The notes below the pieces were generated by a model that saw only the letters and a program-made list of their open reading frames with translations, ran no database searches and was not told the DNA's origin. A DNA stretch of 37,580 nucleotides from Pseudomonadota bacterium (lineage in GTDB: Bacteria; Pseudomonadota; Gammaproteobacteria; Steroidobacterales; JBCBZW01): positions 1 through 37,580 of the forward strand of contig JBCCWS010000054.1 in the NCBI GenBank assembly GCA_039193195.1, read 5' to 3'. The position numbers were made by a program, and so were the translations under genes. How positions within the stretch are numbered: position 1 is the stretch's first letter; each line of letters begins with the position of its first letter. This document shows, piece after piece, positions 24,362 to 33,628 of the stretch.

Positions 24362-26152
24362 ATGCGTATCGCTTGCATGCTGCTCACCTCCTCGCTGCTG
24401 TGCCTGGGCGCCTGCGGGCGCTCAGGCACAGCAACTGCCGAGGTTGCGGCTGATCTGATTCTCTACAACGCCAGCGTGTACACGCTGGCCTGGGATGATC
24501 CGAGTGGTGATGGCACGCCGGCGCAAGGCGCGCCCTACGAGGGCAACGCGTGGCACCCCGACGCACGGGCCGTGGCGATACGCGGGGACCGCATCGCCTA
24601 CGTAGGAGGCAACGCAAAGGCCCTAGCCCTCGCCGGTGAGCACACCCAACGAATCGATTTACGCGGCGCCACCCTGCTCCCAGGTTTGGTCGACTCGCAT
24701 ACGCACGTCTTCAATCTCGGCGCCGCCCTCAGCCGCGTCAACCTGCGCGATGTGGCGTCGGAGGTGGAGGCTGTCACACTCATCGCCGAGCGTGCGGCCG
24801 ACGTACCCGTCGGGCAGTGGATCGTCGGCCAAGGCTGGGACGAAGGCGCGTGGGCAGACCGTTACCCCAACAAACGCCTGCTGAGCGAGGCTGTTCCCAA
24901 CCATCCGGTCTTCATGCGCAGCCTGCACAGCTTCGCCGGTTGGGTGAACCAGGCAGCCCTCGATCGTTTGGGAATCACAGGGAATACGGAAGTTCCGAGT
25001 GGCGGCGAGATGCACCTGGGCGAGGACGGTGAGCCGACCGGCTTGTTCCTGAACCGAGCTGTGCCCCTGGTCGAGGATGCGATTCCGCCTGCCAGTCGCA
25101 CCGAACGTACCCGTCAGGTCATGAACGCCCTGTGCCAGATGACCGTCGACGGCTACGTCACCGTGCACGATGCGGGAATCAGCGCCGAAGAACTGGCGAT
25201 CCTCGAGGAACTCGAGGCGCAGGGGCGACTGCCCCTTCGCGTCTACGCCATGCTCTCAGCACGCGAGGAAGCCCTGAGCCGCGAATGGCTTGGGCGAGGG
25301 CCGCAAACGCACAGCACTCCAGAACAGCGCCTCGTGGTGCGCTCGATCAAGGCCTTTTACGACGGCGCCTTGGGCTCTCGCGGGGCGCGCTTGCTCGCGG
25401 ACTACGCTGACCGGCCCGGTCATCGCGGCGTTAGCGGCCGCGAGTACGGATTCGACCAGGCACTCGTCGCCGAGCTGATGCGCGCGGGTTTCCAAGTGGG
25501 CGTTCACGCCATCGGCGATGCGGGCAATCGCGAGACCCTGAATTTCTTTGAACGCGTCATCAGCTCATCGCCGGTGGCAGCGCAGGGGCGCCATCGCATC
25601 GAGCATGCGCAGGTCCTGCACCCCCAGGATTTGCCACGTTTGGCTACCCTGGGCGTCATCGCGTCGATGGAGCCTCCGCATGCCGTGGAAGACAAAACGT
25701 GGGCGGAAGCGCGCCTAGGCCCTCGGCGTATTCGCGGCGCCTACGCATGGCGGTCTCTGCGCGCGAGCGGTGCGCACCTCGTGTTCAATGCTGACAACCC
25801 CGGGTCTGACCACAACATCTTCTACGGCCTGCACGCGGCGGTCACCCGCCGCGACAAGGCTCGCAAGCCCCCGGGAGGCTGGTATCCGGAGCAGCGCCTG
25901 ACCATGGACGAAACCCTTCGCGCCTACTCCCGGTGGGCGGCCTACGCCAGCTTCCGGGAGGACGATACCGGCCTTTTGGCCATCGGCCGTTGGGCCGACC
26001 TCACGGCGCTCACCATCGACCCCTTCCAGGTAGCGGATACGGACCCCGGCGGCTTGCTGCGAGGCGAGGTCCGGCTCACGGTCGTGGGCGGCGAGGTGGC
26101 CTACGATTCCATGTCGCCAGCGTCGAGGGTTTGTGCCGCCAACGCACGCTGA
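24362..26152 (+). CDS. YtcJ-like amidohydrolase (family 3), lipoprotein
   Basis: A 596-residue metal-dependent hydrolase of the YtcJ/NfdA group, which cleaves amide or formamide bonds. The start at 24362 gives the lipoprotein signal MRIACMLLTSSLLCLGACGR with lipobox LGAC, so the enzyme is likely attached to a membrane outside the cytoplasm. Motifs in order: VDSHTHVF (metal His pair), IVGQGWDEGAWA, SIKAFYDGALGSRGARLL, VGVHAIGDAGNRETL, HRIEHAQVL, LVFNADNPGSDHNIFYGL, and the C-terminal GRWADLTAL. All are typical. It follows the GST gene by 86 bases on the same strand. Substrate cannot be told from sequence. Confidence 0.92.
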   Translation: MRIACMLLTSSLLCLGACGRSGTATAEVAADLILYNASVYTLAWDDPSGDGTPAQGAPYEGNAWHPDARAVAIRGDRIAYVGGNAKALALAGEHTQRIDLRGATLLPGLVDSHTHVFNLGAALSRVNLRDVASEVEAVTLIAERAADVPVGQWIVGQGWDEGAWADRYPNKRLLSEAVPNHPVFMRSLHSFAGWVNQAALDRLGITGNTEVPSGGEMHLGEDGEPTGLFLNRAVPLVEDAIPPASRTERTRQVMNALCQMTVDGYVTVHDAGISAEELAILEELEAQGRLPLRVYAMLSAREEALSREWLGRGPQTHSTPEQRLVVRSIKAFYDGALGSRGARLLADYADRPGHRGVSGREYGFDQALVAELMRAGFQVGVHAIGDAGNRETLNFFERVISSSPVAAQGRHRIEHAQVLHPQDLPRLATLGVIASMEPPHAVEDKTWAEARLGPRRIRGAYAWRSLRASGAHLVFNADNPGSDHNIFYGLHAAVTRRDKARKPPGGWYPEQRLTMDETLRAYSRWAAYASFREDDTGLLAIGRWADLTALTIDPFQVADTDPGGLLRGEVRLTVVGGEVAYDSMSPASRVCAANAR

Positions 26153-26223
26153 AGGCCAAGGACGGTTGGCGCGCCCTTGCCAGGCCCTTCATCCAGCCGG
26201 CACCCGGCGTCGAACTCTCCCGT

Positions 26224-26805
26224 ATGAATCAGCCAACCGTCACCATCTCATCCTCGCCCACAGGCGCCTATCGAACCGTGGCCTTGGTCGTCGAGTTCGT
26301 CGCGTTCAAGGCCGTGTGGCTGGCATGCGTGCTCGGCGCCGCGCGCGGTCAACCATGGCTCGGACCGGCGGCCTTCGCTGTCAGCGCGCTAGCGCACGTC
26401 TTGCTCGTGCGCCCGCCCGCTCGCGTGTGGTGGTTAGTGCTGGGGCTGAGCATCGGTGGCTTCCTCATCGACAGCGCCTTCGCCGCCCGTGAGCTGCTTC
26501 GCTACGCCGCCGCGGTGCCACTCGAGGGCATGGCGCCAATCTGGATCGTGACCATGTGGGCGAATTTCGCCCTGCTGTTCGGTAGCGCCCTAGGTTGGCT
26601 GCACCATCGCTACGCCCTCGCCGCCGCCATGGGCGCCTTTGGTGGGCCAGCGGCCTATCTCGCCGGACGCGGTCTCGGCGGTGTCACCTTCACGGCGGAT
26701 CTAGCCGTGATCGTCGCCGCCCTCGCCATCGTGTGGGCCATCGCCGTGCCCCTTTGCGGGGTGACGATGCGGCGACTCGCCGGTGCGACGGCGGTAAGTA
26801 CCTAA
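26224..26805 (+). CDS. DUF2878-like membrane protein
   Basis: A 193-residue protein with six hydrophobic helices and little else. The pattern VALVVEFVAFKAVWLACVLG, SIGGFLIDSAF, MAPIWIVTMWANFALLFGSA and AFGGPAAYLAGRGLGGVTF is that of DUF2878 (YqgB/YqjA-like, function unknown). The ATG at 26224 is used; the frame is open far upstream, overlapping the amidohydrolase in another frame, but without homology. It begins 71 bases after the amidohydrolase stop and ends five bases from the convergent hydrolase. Confidence 0.8.
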   Translation: MNQPTVTISSSPTGAYRTVALVVEFVAFKAVWLACVLGAARGQPWLGPAAFAVSALAHVLLVRPPARVWWLVLGLSIGGFLIDSAFAARELLRYAAAVPLEGMAPIWIVTMWANFALLFGSALGWLHHRYALAAAMGAFGGPAAYLAGRGLGGVTFTADLAVIVAALAIVWAIAVPLCGVTMRRLAGATAVST

Positions 26806-26810
26806 CGCGA

Positions 26811-28652
26811 TCAATCGTCCTGCGCCACGGGTGGCGCCCATGCGGCGAGGGGCACCTCAAGGCGACTCGGGTACTGAGCATCGTGGTGCAGCTGGATTGT
26901 AGCCACGCGCGCATCTTGCGCCGTCTCGAAGCCGAGGCGACCGCCGGTGTTGAAGTTCTTCTGCATGGTCGGGTCGTTCAAAGGACCGACGGTCAGTCGA
27001 ATTTGCGCCCCCTCAGGCAGCTCCCGGGCCTGCCAAAAGAAGCGCTCGAACACGTAGGGTTCGATAGCGCCGGGAGTGACGAGCTTGGGCGCGCCGGTAC
27101 GAAAGCGCGCGCGTACCGTGTCCGTCCCCAACAAACGCACGGTGGAGTCTGGCAAAACGGCCCACACTCGGGCCACGAGATCGGCGTCCGGCGTATCCAT
27201 GGCGAGGTAAAGGGTGAGTCGGAGCTGTCCGGCGACTCGCATGGGTGCGGCCAAGCGTGGTGAGTGGAAGGTCAAGGTCTGCTCTAGGTAGCCGGGGGAA
27301 GGGTCGTCGATCTCGCCGCCGGCGATGAGATCGAACTGATGCGTCTGGGTGATCTCCAGGGCCGACACGTCGAGCGGATCACTCTTGATCGTGTGCACGG
27401 CGGAGGCCTCCGCCGGCCCATCGACGAGCTGCCCCGAACGAAACCCCTCGTACGCTTCAAAGGCCTCGGCCTCGAGGTAGAAGGTACGCGTACGCTCGCT
27501 CACCGCGTCGAGGGAACTGGCGTACACCCAGCGATTGGCGCCCGTGAGGTAGTAGGCCACGCGATCTTTAAGAAAGTCCGGTTTGCTGCCACGCCCGAAA
27601 CGCCAGTCGAACCAGTCGAGATTGAATTGATCCATGTCGAACACGCTGTTCTCGCCGAACGCTACTACCTCGCTCGAGCCAAGCTCGGCCGTGGGCCGGC
27701 GCGTATCCCCGTGATCCCAGGGACCGATCACTAGGAAGTGCTCAGCGGCGGCGGCGGGCGATGCGCTGGCCACGTGTTCGCGGTAGTAGCGCAGCGCCCC
27801 AGGCTGATCGCCGTCGTAGTGGCCGGTGATCGTGAGCACGGGGAGTTCCATCTTCGCGTACTGCGCCTCAGTCGGCGTGAGATGGGCAAAGTCCGGTAAA
27901 GCGCTCAAGCCCTCCACCCATTGTTGGAACTGCGTTGAGGGCGCCCCGACGAAACGGTCTAACTGAGCAAAGGGCAGGTAGCGCCGGTGCGCGTCGGCAA
28001 ACTTGCGCTCCCAGTACTCGTCGTCGCTGAACAGCTGCGTATTCCCCGTGCGGCCGTGCGTCAGGGCCAGCCAACGGGTGAGATAGGCGTAGGTACCGTG
28101 CGGTCCAACCCGGGGGAAGTCCTCACCCGGGTAAGCGGAGGCCGTCGGGATGAGCGTGACCAATGCATCCGGGCAATGGCGTGCCGTCATCCACTGGGTC
28201 ATGCCTCGGTAGGATCCGCCGCGCATAGCGATGCGACCGTCGGACCAGGGTTGGCGCCGTATCCAGTCGATCACTGCACAGGCATCAGGTCCAACGTCCG
28301 TGAACACCTGGGGAACGCCGTCCGAATCCCCGCGACCACGACGATCGAGGCTGACCATCGCGTAGCCCCGATCGGCGTAGTGGCGTGCGCGACCGTGTGC
28401 CTCATCGGAGATGTAGGGGGTGACCACCAGAACAGCCGGCACCTTTCCGGTCGCCGCGGGTTTCCAGACCGTCGCCGAGAGGGAGAGACCGTCCGGGGCA
28501 CTCACGCGTTGGTGGAGCAGGACGTCTACGGGCACGTGCTCGATGTCGCCATCCTCGGCCGCAAGCTCCGTCGCGGCAAAGGCCGCCACCACGGCGATCA
28601 CGAACCGTGCGATTGCGCACACCCGCTGGCCTCGCCTGCTGGAAACCCCCAT
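26811..28652 (-). CDS. CocE/NonD-family exported hydrolase
   Basis: A 613-residue S15-type alpha/beta hydrolase. Relatives are cocaine esterase, glutaryl-acylase-like enzymes and X-Pro dipeptidyl-peptidases. The signal peptide is MGVSSRRGQRVCAIARFVIA VVAAFAATELAAED. Motifs: LDRRGRGDSDG (oxyanion), GGSYRGMTQW (nucleophile Ser; relatives have GGSYGG), ITGHYDGDQPGAL (Asp), VIGPWDHGDTRRP (His). The C-terminal third is the jelly-roll domain characteristic of the family (LEQTLTFHSPRLAAPMRVAG through LRLTLYLAMDTPDADLVARV). Start 28652 is chosen because GGGAGGG lies just upstream. Divergent from the M24 peptidase gene. Confidence 0.93.
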   Translation of the reverse strand: MGVSSRRGQRVCAIARFVIAVVAAFAATELAAEDGDIEHVPVDVLLHQRVSAPDGLSLSATVWKPAATGKVPAVLVVTPYISDEAHGRARHYADRGYAMVSLDRRGRGDSDGVPQVFTDVGPDACAVIDWIRRQPWSDGRIAMRGGSYRGMTQWMTARHCPDALVTLIPTASAYPGEDFPRVGPHGTYAYLTRWLALTHGRTGNTQLFSDDEYWERKFADAHRRYLPFAQLDRFVGAPSTQFQQWVEGLSALPDFAHLTPTEAQYAKMELPVLTITGHYDGDQPGALRYYREHVASASPAAAAEHFLVIGPWDHGDTRRPTAELGSSEVVAFGENSVFDMDQFNLDWFDWRFGRGSKPDFLKDRVAYYLTGANRWVYASSLDAVSERTRTFYLEAEAFEAYEGFRSGQLVDGPAEASAVHTIKSDPLDVSALEITQTHQFDLIAGGEIDDPSPGYLEQTLTFHSPRLAAPMRVAGQLRLTLYLAMDTPDADLVARVWAVLPDSTVRLLGTDTVRARFRTGAPKLVTPGAIEPYVFERFFWQARELPEGAQIRLTVGPLNDPTMQKNFNTGGRLGFETAQDARVATIQLHHDAQYPSRLEVPLAAWAPPVAQDD

Positions 28653-28809
28653 GACCGCCCTCCCTTGCCGACCCACCGGCCCGATACGTTCGCGCAGTCT
28701 GCGCGGCGGATGTCCTGAGAACAAGCGACCCCATCGACGGCATCGTGCTAGCACTTGGCGAGGACTCGTCTATCCTTGAGATACTGCCGCCAGCACACGC
28801 GAGGACCGA

Positions 28810-30060
28810 ATGAACAAACGCGACTTTCTCAAACTCTCCGCCGCCACGGGCCTAGGGTTTGCGGCGACCCGCAGGATTGGCGCGGCGCCCGCGAGCGCTG
28901 ATGGCCTGAGCGACATGACTGCGCGGGCCCAGCCCATCTCGCCTTCGGAACACCTCGAACGCATCGCCAAAGCCCAGGCGCTGATGGAGCGGCACGAGCT
29001 AGACGCGATCTTGCTCGAAGCCGGGTCCGCGCTGGTGTACTTCACGGGCGTTCGCTGGTGGCGCTCGGAGCGCTTTACCGGCGCGGTAATCCCTCGCGAG
29101 GGAACACCCACGATCATCACGCCCTACTTCGAGGAGCCGTCGGTACAAGAGAGCGTCGAGATCGACGTCGACGTGCGCACCTGGCATGAGAACGAGAACC
29201 CCTTCGAGCGCGTACGCGAGGTGCTCGCCGATCGTGGCGTAAAACAAGGGCATATAGGCATCGAGGAGAGCGTACGCTACTTCATCGCCGACGGCGTTCG
29301 CCAGGCAGCGCCACGCATCGCGCAACGCTCGGCCAATCCCGTCACACGGGGCTGTCGCATGTACAAGAGCGCCACCGAGATCGCCCTGATGCAACGAGCG
29401 ACGGACGTCACAATGGCGGCGTACCGGCACATCTACCCGCGCGTAGAAGCGGGCATGAACTCCCGCGACATCTCCGAGATGATGAGCGAAGCCACCCGCG
29501 CCCTCGGCGGCACGCCGAAGTTCTCCTCGGCGCTGCTGAACGAGGCGAGTGCCTACCCGCACGGCACTCGCCAAGCGCAGACCGTGCGCGAGGGCAGCGT
29601 AATCCTCATGGACTGCGGCTGCGCCGTGCACGACTACGTGTCTGACGTGTCGCGCACCTGGGTCTTCGGCGAGCCGACGGCGAAGCAACGCAAGGTGTGG
29701 AACACGGCGAAGCGCGGGCAGGAGATCGCGCTGGAGACGGCCAAGGTGGGGCTGGCCGCCGGCAAGGTCGACGATGCGGTGCGCGCCTACTACACGGCCG
29801 AAGGCTTCGGTCCCGGCTACCAAACACCCGGACTCTCGCACCGCCTCGGCCACGGCATAGGGATCGACGGCCACGAGCCAGTCAACTTCGTGCAGGGCGA
29901 GCGCACGCCGCTAGCACCGGGCATGTGCTTCTCCAACGAGCCTGGAATCTACCTATTTGGCGAGTTCGGCGTGCGCCTGGAGGATTGCCTGCATATGGAG
30001 GACGACGGCCCTCGCCTGTTCTCAGGCCTGACGCCCTCGATCGACGCCCCCTTCGGTTGA
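28810..30060 (+). CDS. Tat-exported M24-family metallopeptidase (Xaa-Pro type)
   Basis: A 416-residue peptidase of the creatinase/aminopeptidase P fold. It begins with MNKRDFLKLSAATGLGF, a KR-type twin-arginine-like signal. The N-terminal creatinase-like domain spans about 45-180. The pita-bread domain carries all five metal ligands: Asp268 and Asp279 (LMDCGCAVHDYVSDVSR), His348 (RLGHGIGIDGHEP), Glu377 (SNEPGIY) and Glu391 (VRLED). It probably cleaves peptides with proline at the second position in the periplasm. Together with the divergent CocE-like hydrolase and the nearby amidohydrolase it makes a cluster of exported hydrolytic enzymes. Confidence 0.93.
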   Translation: MNKRDFLKLSAATGLGFAATRRIGAAPASADGLSDMTARAQPISPSEHLERIAKAQALMERHELDAILLEAGSALVYFTGVRWWRSERFTGAVIPREGTPTIITPYFEEPSVQESVEIDVDVRTWHENENPFERVREVLADRGVKQGHIGIEESVRYFIADGVRQAAPRIAQRSANPVTRGCRMYKSATEIALMQRATDVTMAAYRHIYPRVEAGMNSRDISEMMSEATRALGGTPKFSSALLNEASAYPHGTRQAQTVREGSVILMDCGCAVHDYVSDVSRTWVFGEPTAKQRKVWNTAKRGQEIALETAKVGLAAGKVDDAVRAYYTAEGFGPGYQTPGLSHRLGHGIGIDGHEPVNFVQGERTPLAPGMCFSNEPGIYLFGEFGVRLEDCLHMEDDGPRLFSGLTPSIDAPFG

Positions 30061-30127
30061 TCGCGAACCTTCGCGCACCGCGCGGGTCAGTGAAGAGACA
30101 CTGACTGACAATTTGGGGGGATCGATT

Positions 30128-30670
30128 ATGCGTTTCAGTGCTCTTGCAGTGGCCTGCCTGACCGTGTGCGTGGCGACCGGTGGCGTGGCCTACGGCGCCG
30201 CGGCAACCCCGTGCATGGAAGGCGCCAAAGCCCAGTTCGGCCGCTACGTCGGCGATTGGAAGATCACCGACGAACGCCTGAGCCAAGACGGCAGCGAGTG
30301 GCAGGCGAGCGCTGGCGCGCGCTGGATCTTCGAGTGCATCGGCGATGGGGTGGCGGTGCAGGACTACTGGCAGCCCAACGGCGGCGGCTGGGGCACCAAC
30401 CTTCGCACCTACAACGCCGAAACGGAACAGTGGGACATCGTGTGGGCGGCCACTAGCCTGCAAGGGCTGCAGCGCATCAGCGCCAAGCAGGCGGCGGACG
30501 GCAGCGTGGTCATGTCCGTCGACTACCCTACGCCCCCCCAGCCGCGACGCATCATCTTCTACCCGCCCGACGAGGGCGGCTGGCGCTGGGTGAGCCAATG
30601 GTCCTTTGACGAGGGCAAGACGTGGTTAGACGTCTACCGCATCCAAGCGACCCCCTGGACCGAGGATTAG
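30128..30670 (+). CDS. Secreted DUF1579-like protein
   Basis: A 180-residue protein with signal peptide MRFSALAVACLTVCVATGGV AYGA. The mature part is rich in beta strands and Trp/Tyr: KAQFGRYVGDWKITDERLSQ, ARWIFECIGDGVAVQDYWQP, WRWVSQWSFDEGKTWLDVYR. This fits a lipocalin-like barrel as in DUF1579 proteins; the FVGDW-type opening and the W-S-D-G-TW end are typical. Role unknown. The GGGGGGA stretch upstream of ATG 30128 is the presumed ribosome binding site. It follows the M24 peptidase by 67 bases in the same direction. Confidence 0.72.
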   Translation: MRFSALAVACLTVCVATGGVAYGAAATPCMEGAKAQFGRYVGDWKITDERLSQDGSEWQASAGARWIFECIGDGVAVQDYWQPNGGGWGTNLRTYNAETEQWDIVWAATSLQGLQRISAKQAADGSVVMSVDYPTPPQPRRIIFYPPDEGGWRWVSQWSFDEGKTWLDVYRIQATPWTED

Positions 30671-30680
30671 ATCGAACAGC

Positions 30681-30717
30681 AGGGGCGCCGCACGCCGTGG
30701 CGGCGGCGCTCCCCCTT
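30681..30717 (+). terminator. Hairpin between convergent genes
   Basis: AGGGGCGCCGC pairs with GCGGCGCTCCCCCT (a two-base bulge) around a short loop, and TT follows. It sits between the stops of the secreted protein (30670) and the globin-like gene (30722) and may stop transcription from both sides. Confidence 0.5.
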
Positions 30718-30721
30718 CCAC

Positions 30722-31221
30722 CTACGGCGCCGTACAACCTGCCTTGCCCTGGGGGTTCTCGCCGGGGTCGTCCTGAACGATCGGCAAACGCATAGCGAGC
30801 AGCGCCCTGTTCAGGTTGGAGTAGGCCGGATCGGTCATCCAGCCCGCGTTGTGAACGCGGCAGCGCTCGGCCGCCTTCTCCAGGTCTCGCAAGAAGACGC
30901 GAAAGGACTGGTGATCGACGGCCAGGCCAGCATGGGCGCACGCCATGCACCGGCCCGTGTACAGGCACGGCCGCCCGACGCCGCACACGCGAACTCAACG
31001 AGCGAGTCCCGCAGGCTCTGCGCCTGCCCCGCGTTCAAGTCACCAGCGAAGAAGTCGCCGATCCGTGGATCCTCGATCAGTATCGGCAAGGCCTCATCGA
31101 TCCAGCACTCGATGGCCAATTCACCGCCCAAATCATCGTACAAAGATTGCGCGCAAACGCTGAGGGACAAGGCACCGCAGAAGATCGCACCTACCAGGGC
31201 GAAGAGTCGACGATGCAACAT
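30722..31221 (-). pseudogene. Secreted truncated-hemoglobin-like gene with one frameshift
   Basis: The start ATG 31221 gives signal peptide MLHRRLFALVGAIFCGALSL SVCAQ, then SLYDDLGGELAIECWIDEAL and the group-I globin pattern up to VEFACAASGG. There the frame breaks. One missing base near 30968-30976 restores reading as GGPCLYTGRCMACAHAGLAV followed by FLRDLEKAAERCRVHNAG to the stop at 30722. The proximal-His motif AHAGL and the tail are intact, so the protein would be about 166 residues if repaired. Both halves keep family-like sequence and no other lesion is seen, so a sequencing error is as likely as a recent mutation. A signal peptide on a truncated globin is unusual. It faces the secreted DUF1579-like gene. 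Confidence 0.7.
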
Positions 31222-31429
31222 AAGACTGCTCCTGTGACCAGAGGGAATGCGGACAGGACGACACCTCTGTCGGTTGCACCGTCCCCTACCCCTGCTGCGC
31301 GCTCGGTCGCCAAGACGGCTCACCTCAGCCGTTCGTCAGCGGCTTGACCCCTCCACCGAGGCTTCGGACACTGCGGGTCGCTAGGGCGCTGCGCGCCCGC
31401 ACTCATCCCATGCCGAGGGTTCATGCCCG

Positions 31430-32413
31430 TTGAGTTCTGCCCCGATCCACACCGCCAGCGACTCGGCGATCACCCTCGCGGCCGATGCTCTGCTCGACGG
31501 CGAGCTCGTCGCGATCCCCACCGAGACCGTGTACGGCGTCGCCTGCGACGGGACTAACGCGAATGCGATCGCTCGGCTCTACGCTGCAAAGGGCCGCCCG
31601 CACTTCAACCCGTTGATCGCCCACGTGGCCGAGCTCGCCAACGCCCAGCAAGAAGGGGTCTTCGATCGCCGCGCCCTCACCCTGGCGCAGCATTGCTGGC
31701 CAGGCCCCCTGACGCTCGTCTTGCCCGTGCAGCCAGCGGGCGGTGTTGCCGAGCTCGCACGCGCCGGCCTCGACAGCATCGCCCTTCGCATCCCTGCTCA
31801 CCCCGTGGCGCAGGCCCTGTTGCGTGCCGTCGAGTGCCCCCTAGTCGCCCCCTCGGCCAACCGTTCCGGTCGCCTAAGCCCGACGCGAAGCTCGGATGTG
31901 GCAACGGAACTCGGCGACGCGCTGGCCCTGATACTCGACGGAGGTGAGGCAAGCGTTGGCCTTGAGTCGACCATAGTCGCGGCCCTACCCGACGCCCAGC
32001 TACGGATACTGCGCCCCGGCGCCTTCGATGGATCGACGCTCAGCGCCATTGCTGGCGAACCCGTGCTGAGCCCCTTGGGAGATGGAGCAGCGGTGATCGC
32101 TCCAGGGCAACTCAGCTCCCACTACGCGCCGAACGCGCTAGTGCGTTTGGAGGCCACGGAAGCACGCCAGGGTGAGAGGTTGCTAGCCTTCGGTCCGGCT
32201 GCACCGGCGGGTGCAGCCAACCTCTCACCTAGCGGGAACACGACCGAAGCCGCAGCCAAGCTCTACCGATTGCTACGCGACCTCGACGCCAGCGGCGTCG
32301 GGACGATCGCGGTGATGCCAATCCCAAACGAAGGACTCGGTGTTGCCATCAACGATCGACTGCGTCGGGCCGCAGCGCCGCGACCGGCCGCACCGGGCCT
32401 GCCTACGCGTTGA
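31430..32413 (+). CDS. Threonylcarbamoyl-AMP synthase, Sua5 type
   Basis: Sua5/TsaC makes threonylcarbamoyl-AMP from Thr, bicarbonate and ATP for the universal t6A37 modification of tRNAs reading ANN codons. The YrdC domain (10-210) shows GELVAIPTETVYGVACDGTN, the substrate loop AAKGRPHFNPLIAHV, FWPGPLT-like HCWPGPLTLVLP, and CPLVAPSANRSGRLSPT. The C-terminal Sua5 domain (230-315) begins after PGQLSSHYAP and ends PNEGLGVAINDRLRRAA. Length (327) fits Sua5. The start is TTG at 31430; no in-frame ATG lies at a better place. Its 3' end overlaps the convergent alkB gene by 11 bases. Confidence 0.93.
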   Translation: MSSAPIHTASDSAITLAADALLDGELVAIPTETVYGVACDGTNANAIARLYAAKGRPHFNPLIAHVAELANAQQEGVFDRRALTLAQHCWPGPLTLVLPVQPAGGVAELARAGLDSIALRIPAHPVAQALLRAVECPLVAPSANRSGRLSPTRSSDVATELGDALALILDGGEASVGLESTIVAALPDAQLRILRPGAFDGSTLSAIAGEPVLSPLGDGAAVIAPGQLSSHYAPNALVRLEATEARQGERLLAFGPAAPAGAANLSPSGNTTEAAAKLYRLLRDLDASGVGTIAVMPIPNEGLGVAINDRLRRAAAPRPAAPGLPTR

Positions 32414-33524
32414 GGCGTGAAGAATCGCCGCCGCAGTGGGCCAATAGGCGTTGATCCATGATCCGGCGCCAGAGTGGAGGCACCAGAGCCACGAGGAGCA
32501 TGGCGGTATAGCCGGCGGGCAAGGACGGCGCCTCCGGCTGGTGGCGCAGCGCCTGGTAGCTTCGTGACCAATGGGCATGGTGGTCGGAGTGGCGCTGTAG
32601 GTGGTAGAGCATCAGATTCGACATCACGTGGTTGCTGTTCCAAGAGTGACGCGGTTGCACCCGCTCCAAGCGCCCGTCGCCGTCGCGCTGGCGAAGGAGC
32701 CCGTAGTGCTCGATGTAATTCACGCCTTCCAGCAGGGAGAACCCGATCAGGGCCTGCGCAAGGAGTAGGGGCACCACAGCCGGACCAAGCCAGAGCGAGG
32801 TCAGCGTGTAGAGGGCGATCGTGAGTGCCAACCCCTGCAGGACATGGTTGCGCCAATGCCAGACACCACGATGGTGCCGACCGAGGCGTTTCTGCTCCAA
32901 GCACCACGCGGAGGCGAACCCGCCAAACACCGTTCGCAGCCAAAAGCCGTAGTAGGTCTCACCGTATCGCGCGCTGGCGGGATCTTCCGGCGTAGCGACG
33001 CGCACGTGATGCCCACGGTTGTGCTCGACATAGAAGTGGCCGTAGGCGGTTTGCATCAGGGCGATCTTCGCTAGCCATCCGCTCAGGGCACTCGGCTTGT
33101 GCCCAAGCTCATGAGCCACGTTGATGCCGCCGCCCCCAATCAACCCGAGGGAGAGGACAAGACCCAAGGCTTCAGGCCAAGCCAAGTCGCCATTCACGAA
33201 CGTGTGGGCTCCCCAAGCGAAGCAGGCGTACTGCGCCGGCAGGTAGGCGATGAGGACAGCGCGGTAGAAGGGATCTCGCTCGAGCGACGGCACCAGCGCC
33301 TCGGGCGGGTTGTTGCGATCTTCCCCGAACCATGCATCGAGCAGGGGCACTAGGCAGTACGCGTAGATCGGAAGCAGGTACCAGAAGACGGTGAGTTCCG
33401 TGCGTTCAGCAAGCACGCCACCGAGCGGGGGCAACAAGGTGATCATCAGTCCGAGCGGCCACCACCAACGCTTGCGATCACGCCAGGCCTCGCCCTCTTG
33501 CGCTAATTCCACTGCCTCGCTCAC
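32403..33524 (-). CDS. alkB: Alkane 1-monooxygenase (AlkB family)
   Basis: An integral-membrane diiron hydroxylase that oxidises the terminal carbon of alkanes, using rubredoxin as electron donor. All histidine boxes are present: HELGHK, EHNRGHH, LQRHSDHH, plus NYIEHYGLLR, the AlkB signature that separates it from desaturases. About six membrane helices are visible. The start is GTG at 33524 with GAGGT upstream; 373 residues is slightly short of the usual 390-410. No rubredoxin, regulator or alkane-pathway gene is adjacent, so it is a stand-alone alkB, which is common. Chain-length preference cannot be judged. Confidence 0.93.
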   Translation of the reverse strand: MSEAVELAQEGEAWRDRKRWWWPLGLMITLLPPLGGVLAERTELTVFWYLLPIYAYCLVPLLDAWFGEDRNNPPEALVPSLERDPFYRAVLIAYLPAQYACFAWGAHTFVNGDLAWPEALGLVLSLGLIGGGGINVAHELGHKPSALSGWLAKIALMQTAYGHFYVEHNRGHHVRVATPEDPASARYGETYYGFWLRTVFGGFASAWCLEQKRLGRHHRGVWHWRNHVLQGLALTIALYTLTSLWLGPAVVPLLLAQALIGFSLLEGVNYIEHYGLLRQRDGDGRLERVQPRHSWNSNHVMSNLMLYHLQRHSDHHAHWSRSYQALRHQPEAPSLPAGYTAMLLVALVPPLWRRIMDQRLLAHCGGDSSRLNA

Positions 33525-33628
33525 CCGCGCACCTCAACTCAGTACTCGACGGCAAACCCAAGTGTAGCCCGAGTGCTCGAGGGTGTGGGGGCGCCTCGCC
33601 CGATCCGTGAGCTGCGGGACCTAGGCGA

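Noticed and set aside
27987-28718. A 243-codon plus-strand frame
   Set aside because: It is antisense to the CocE/NonD hydrolase and has no motif or start signal.
28999-29874. A 291-codon minus-strand frame
   Set aside because: It is entirely antisense to the M24 peptidase, whose motifs are complete; long antisense frames are expected at this GC content.
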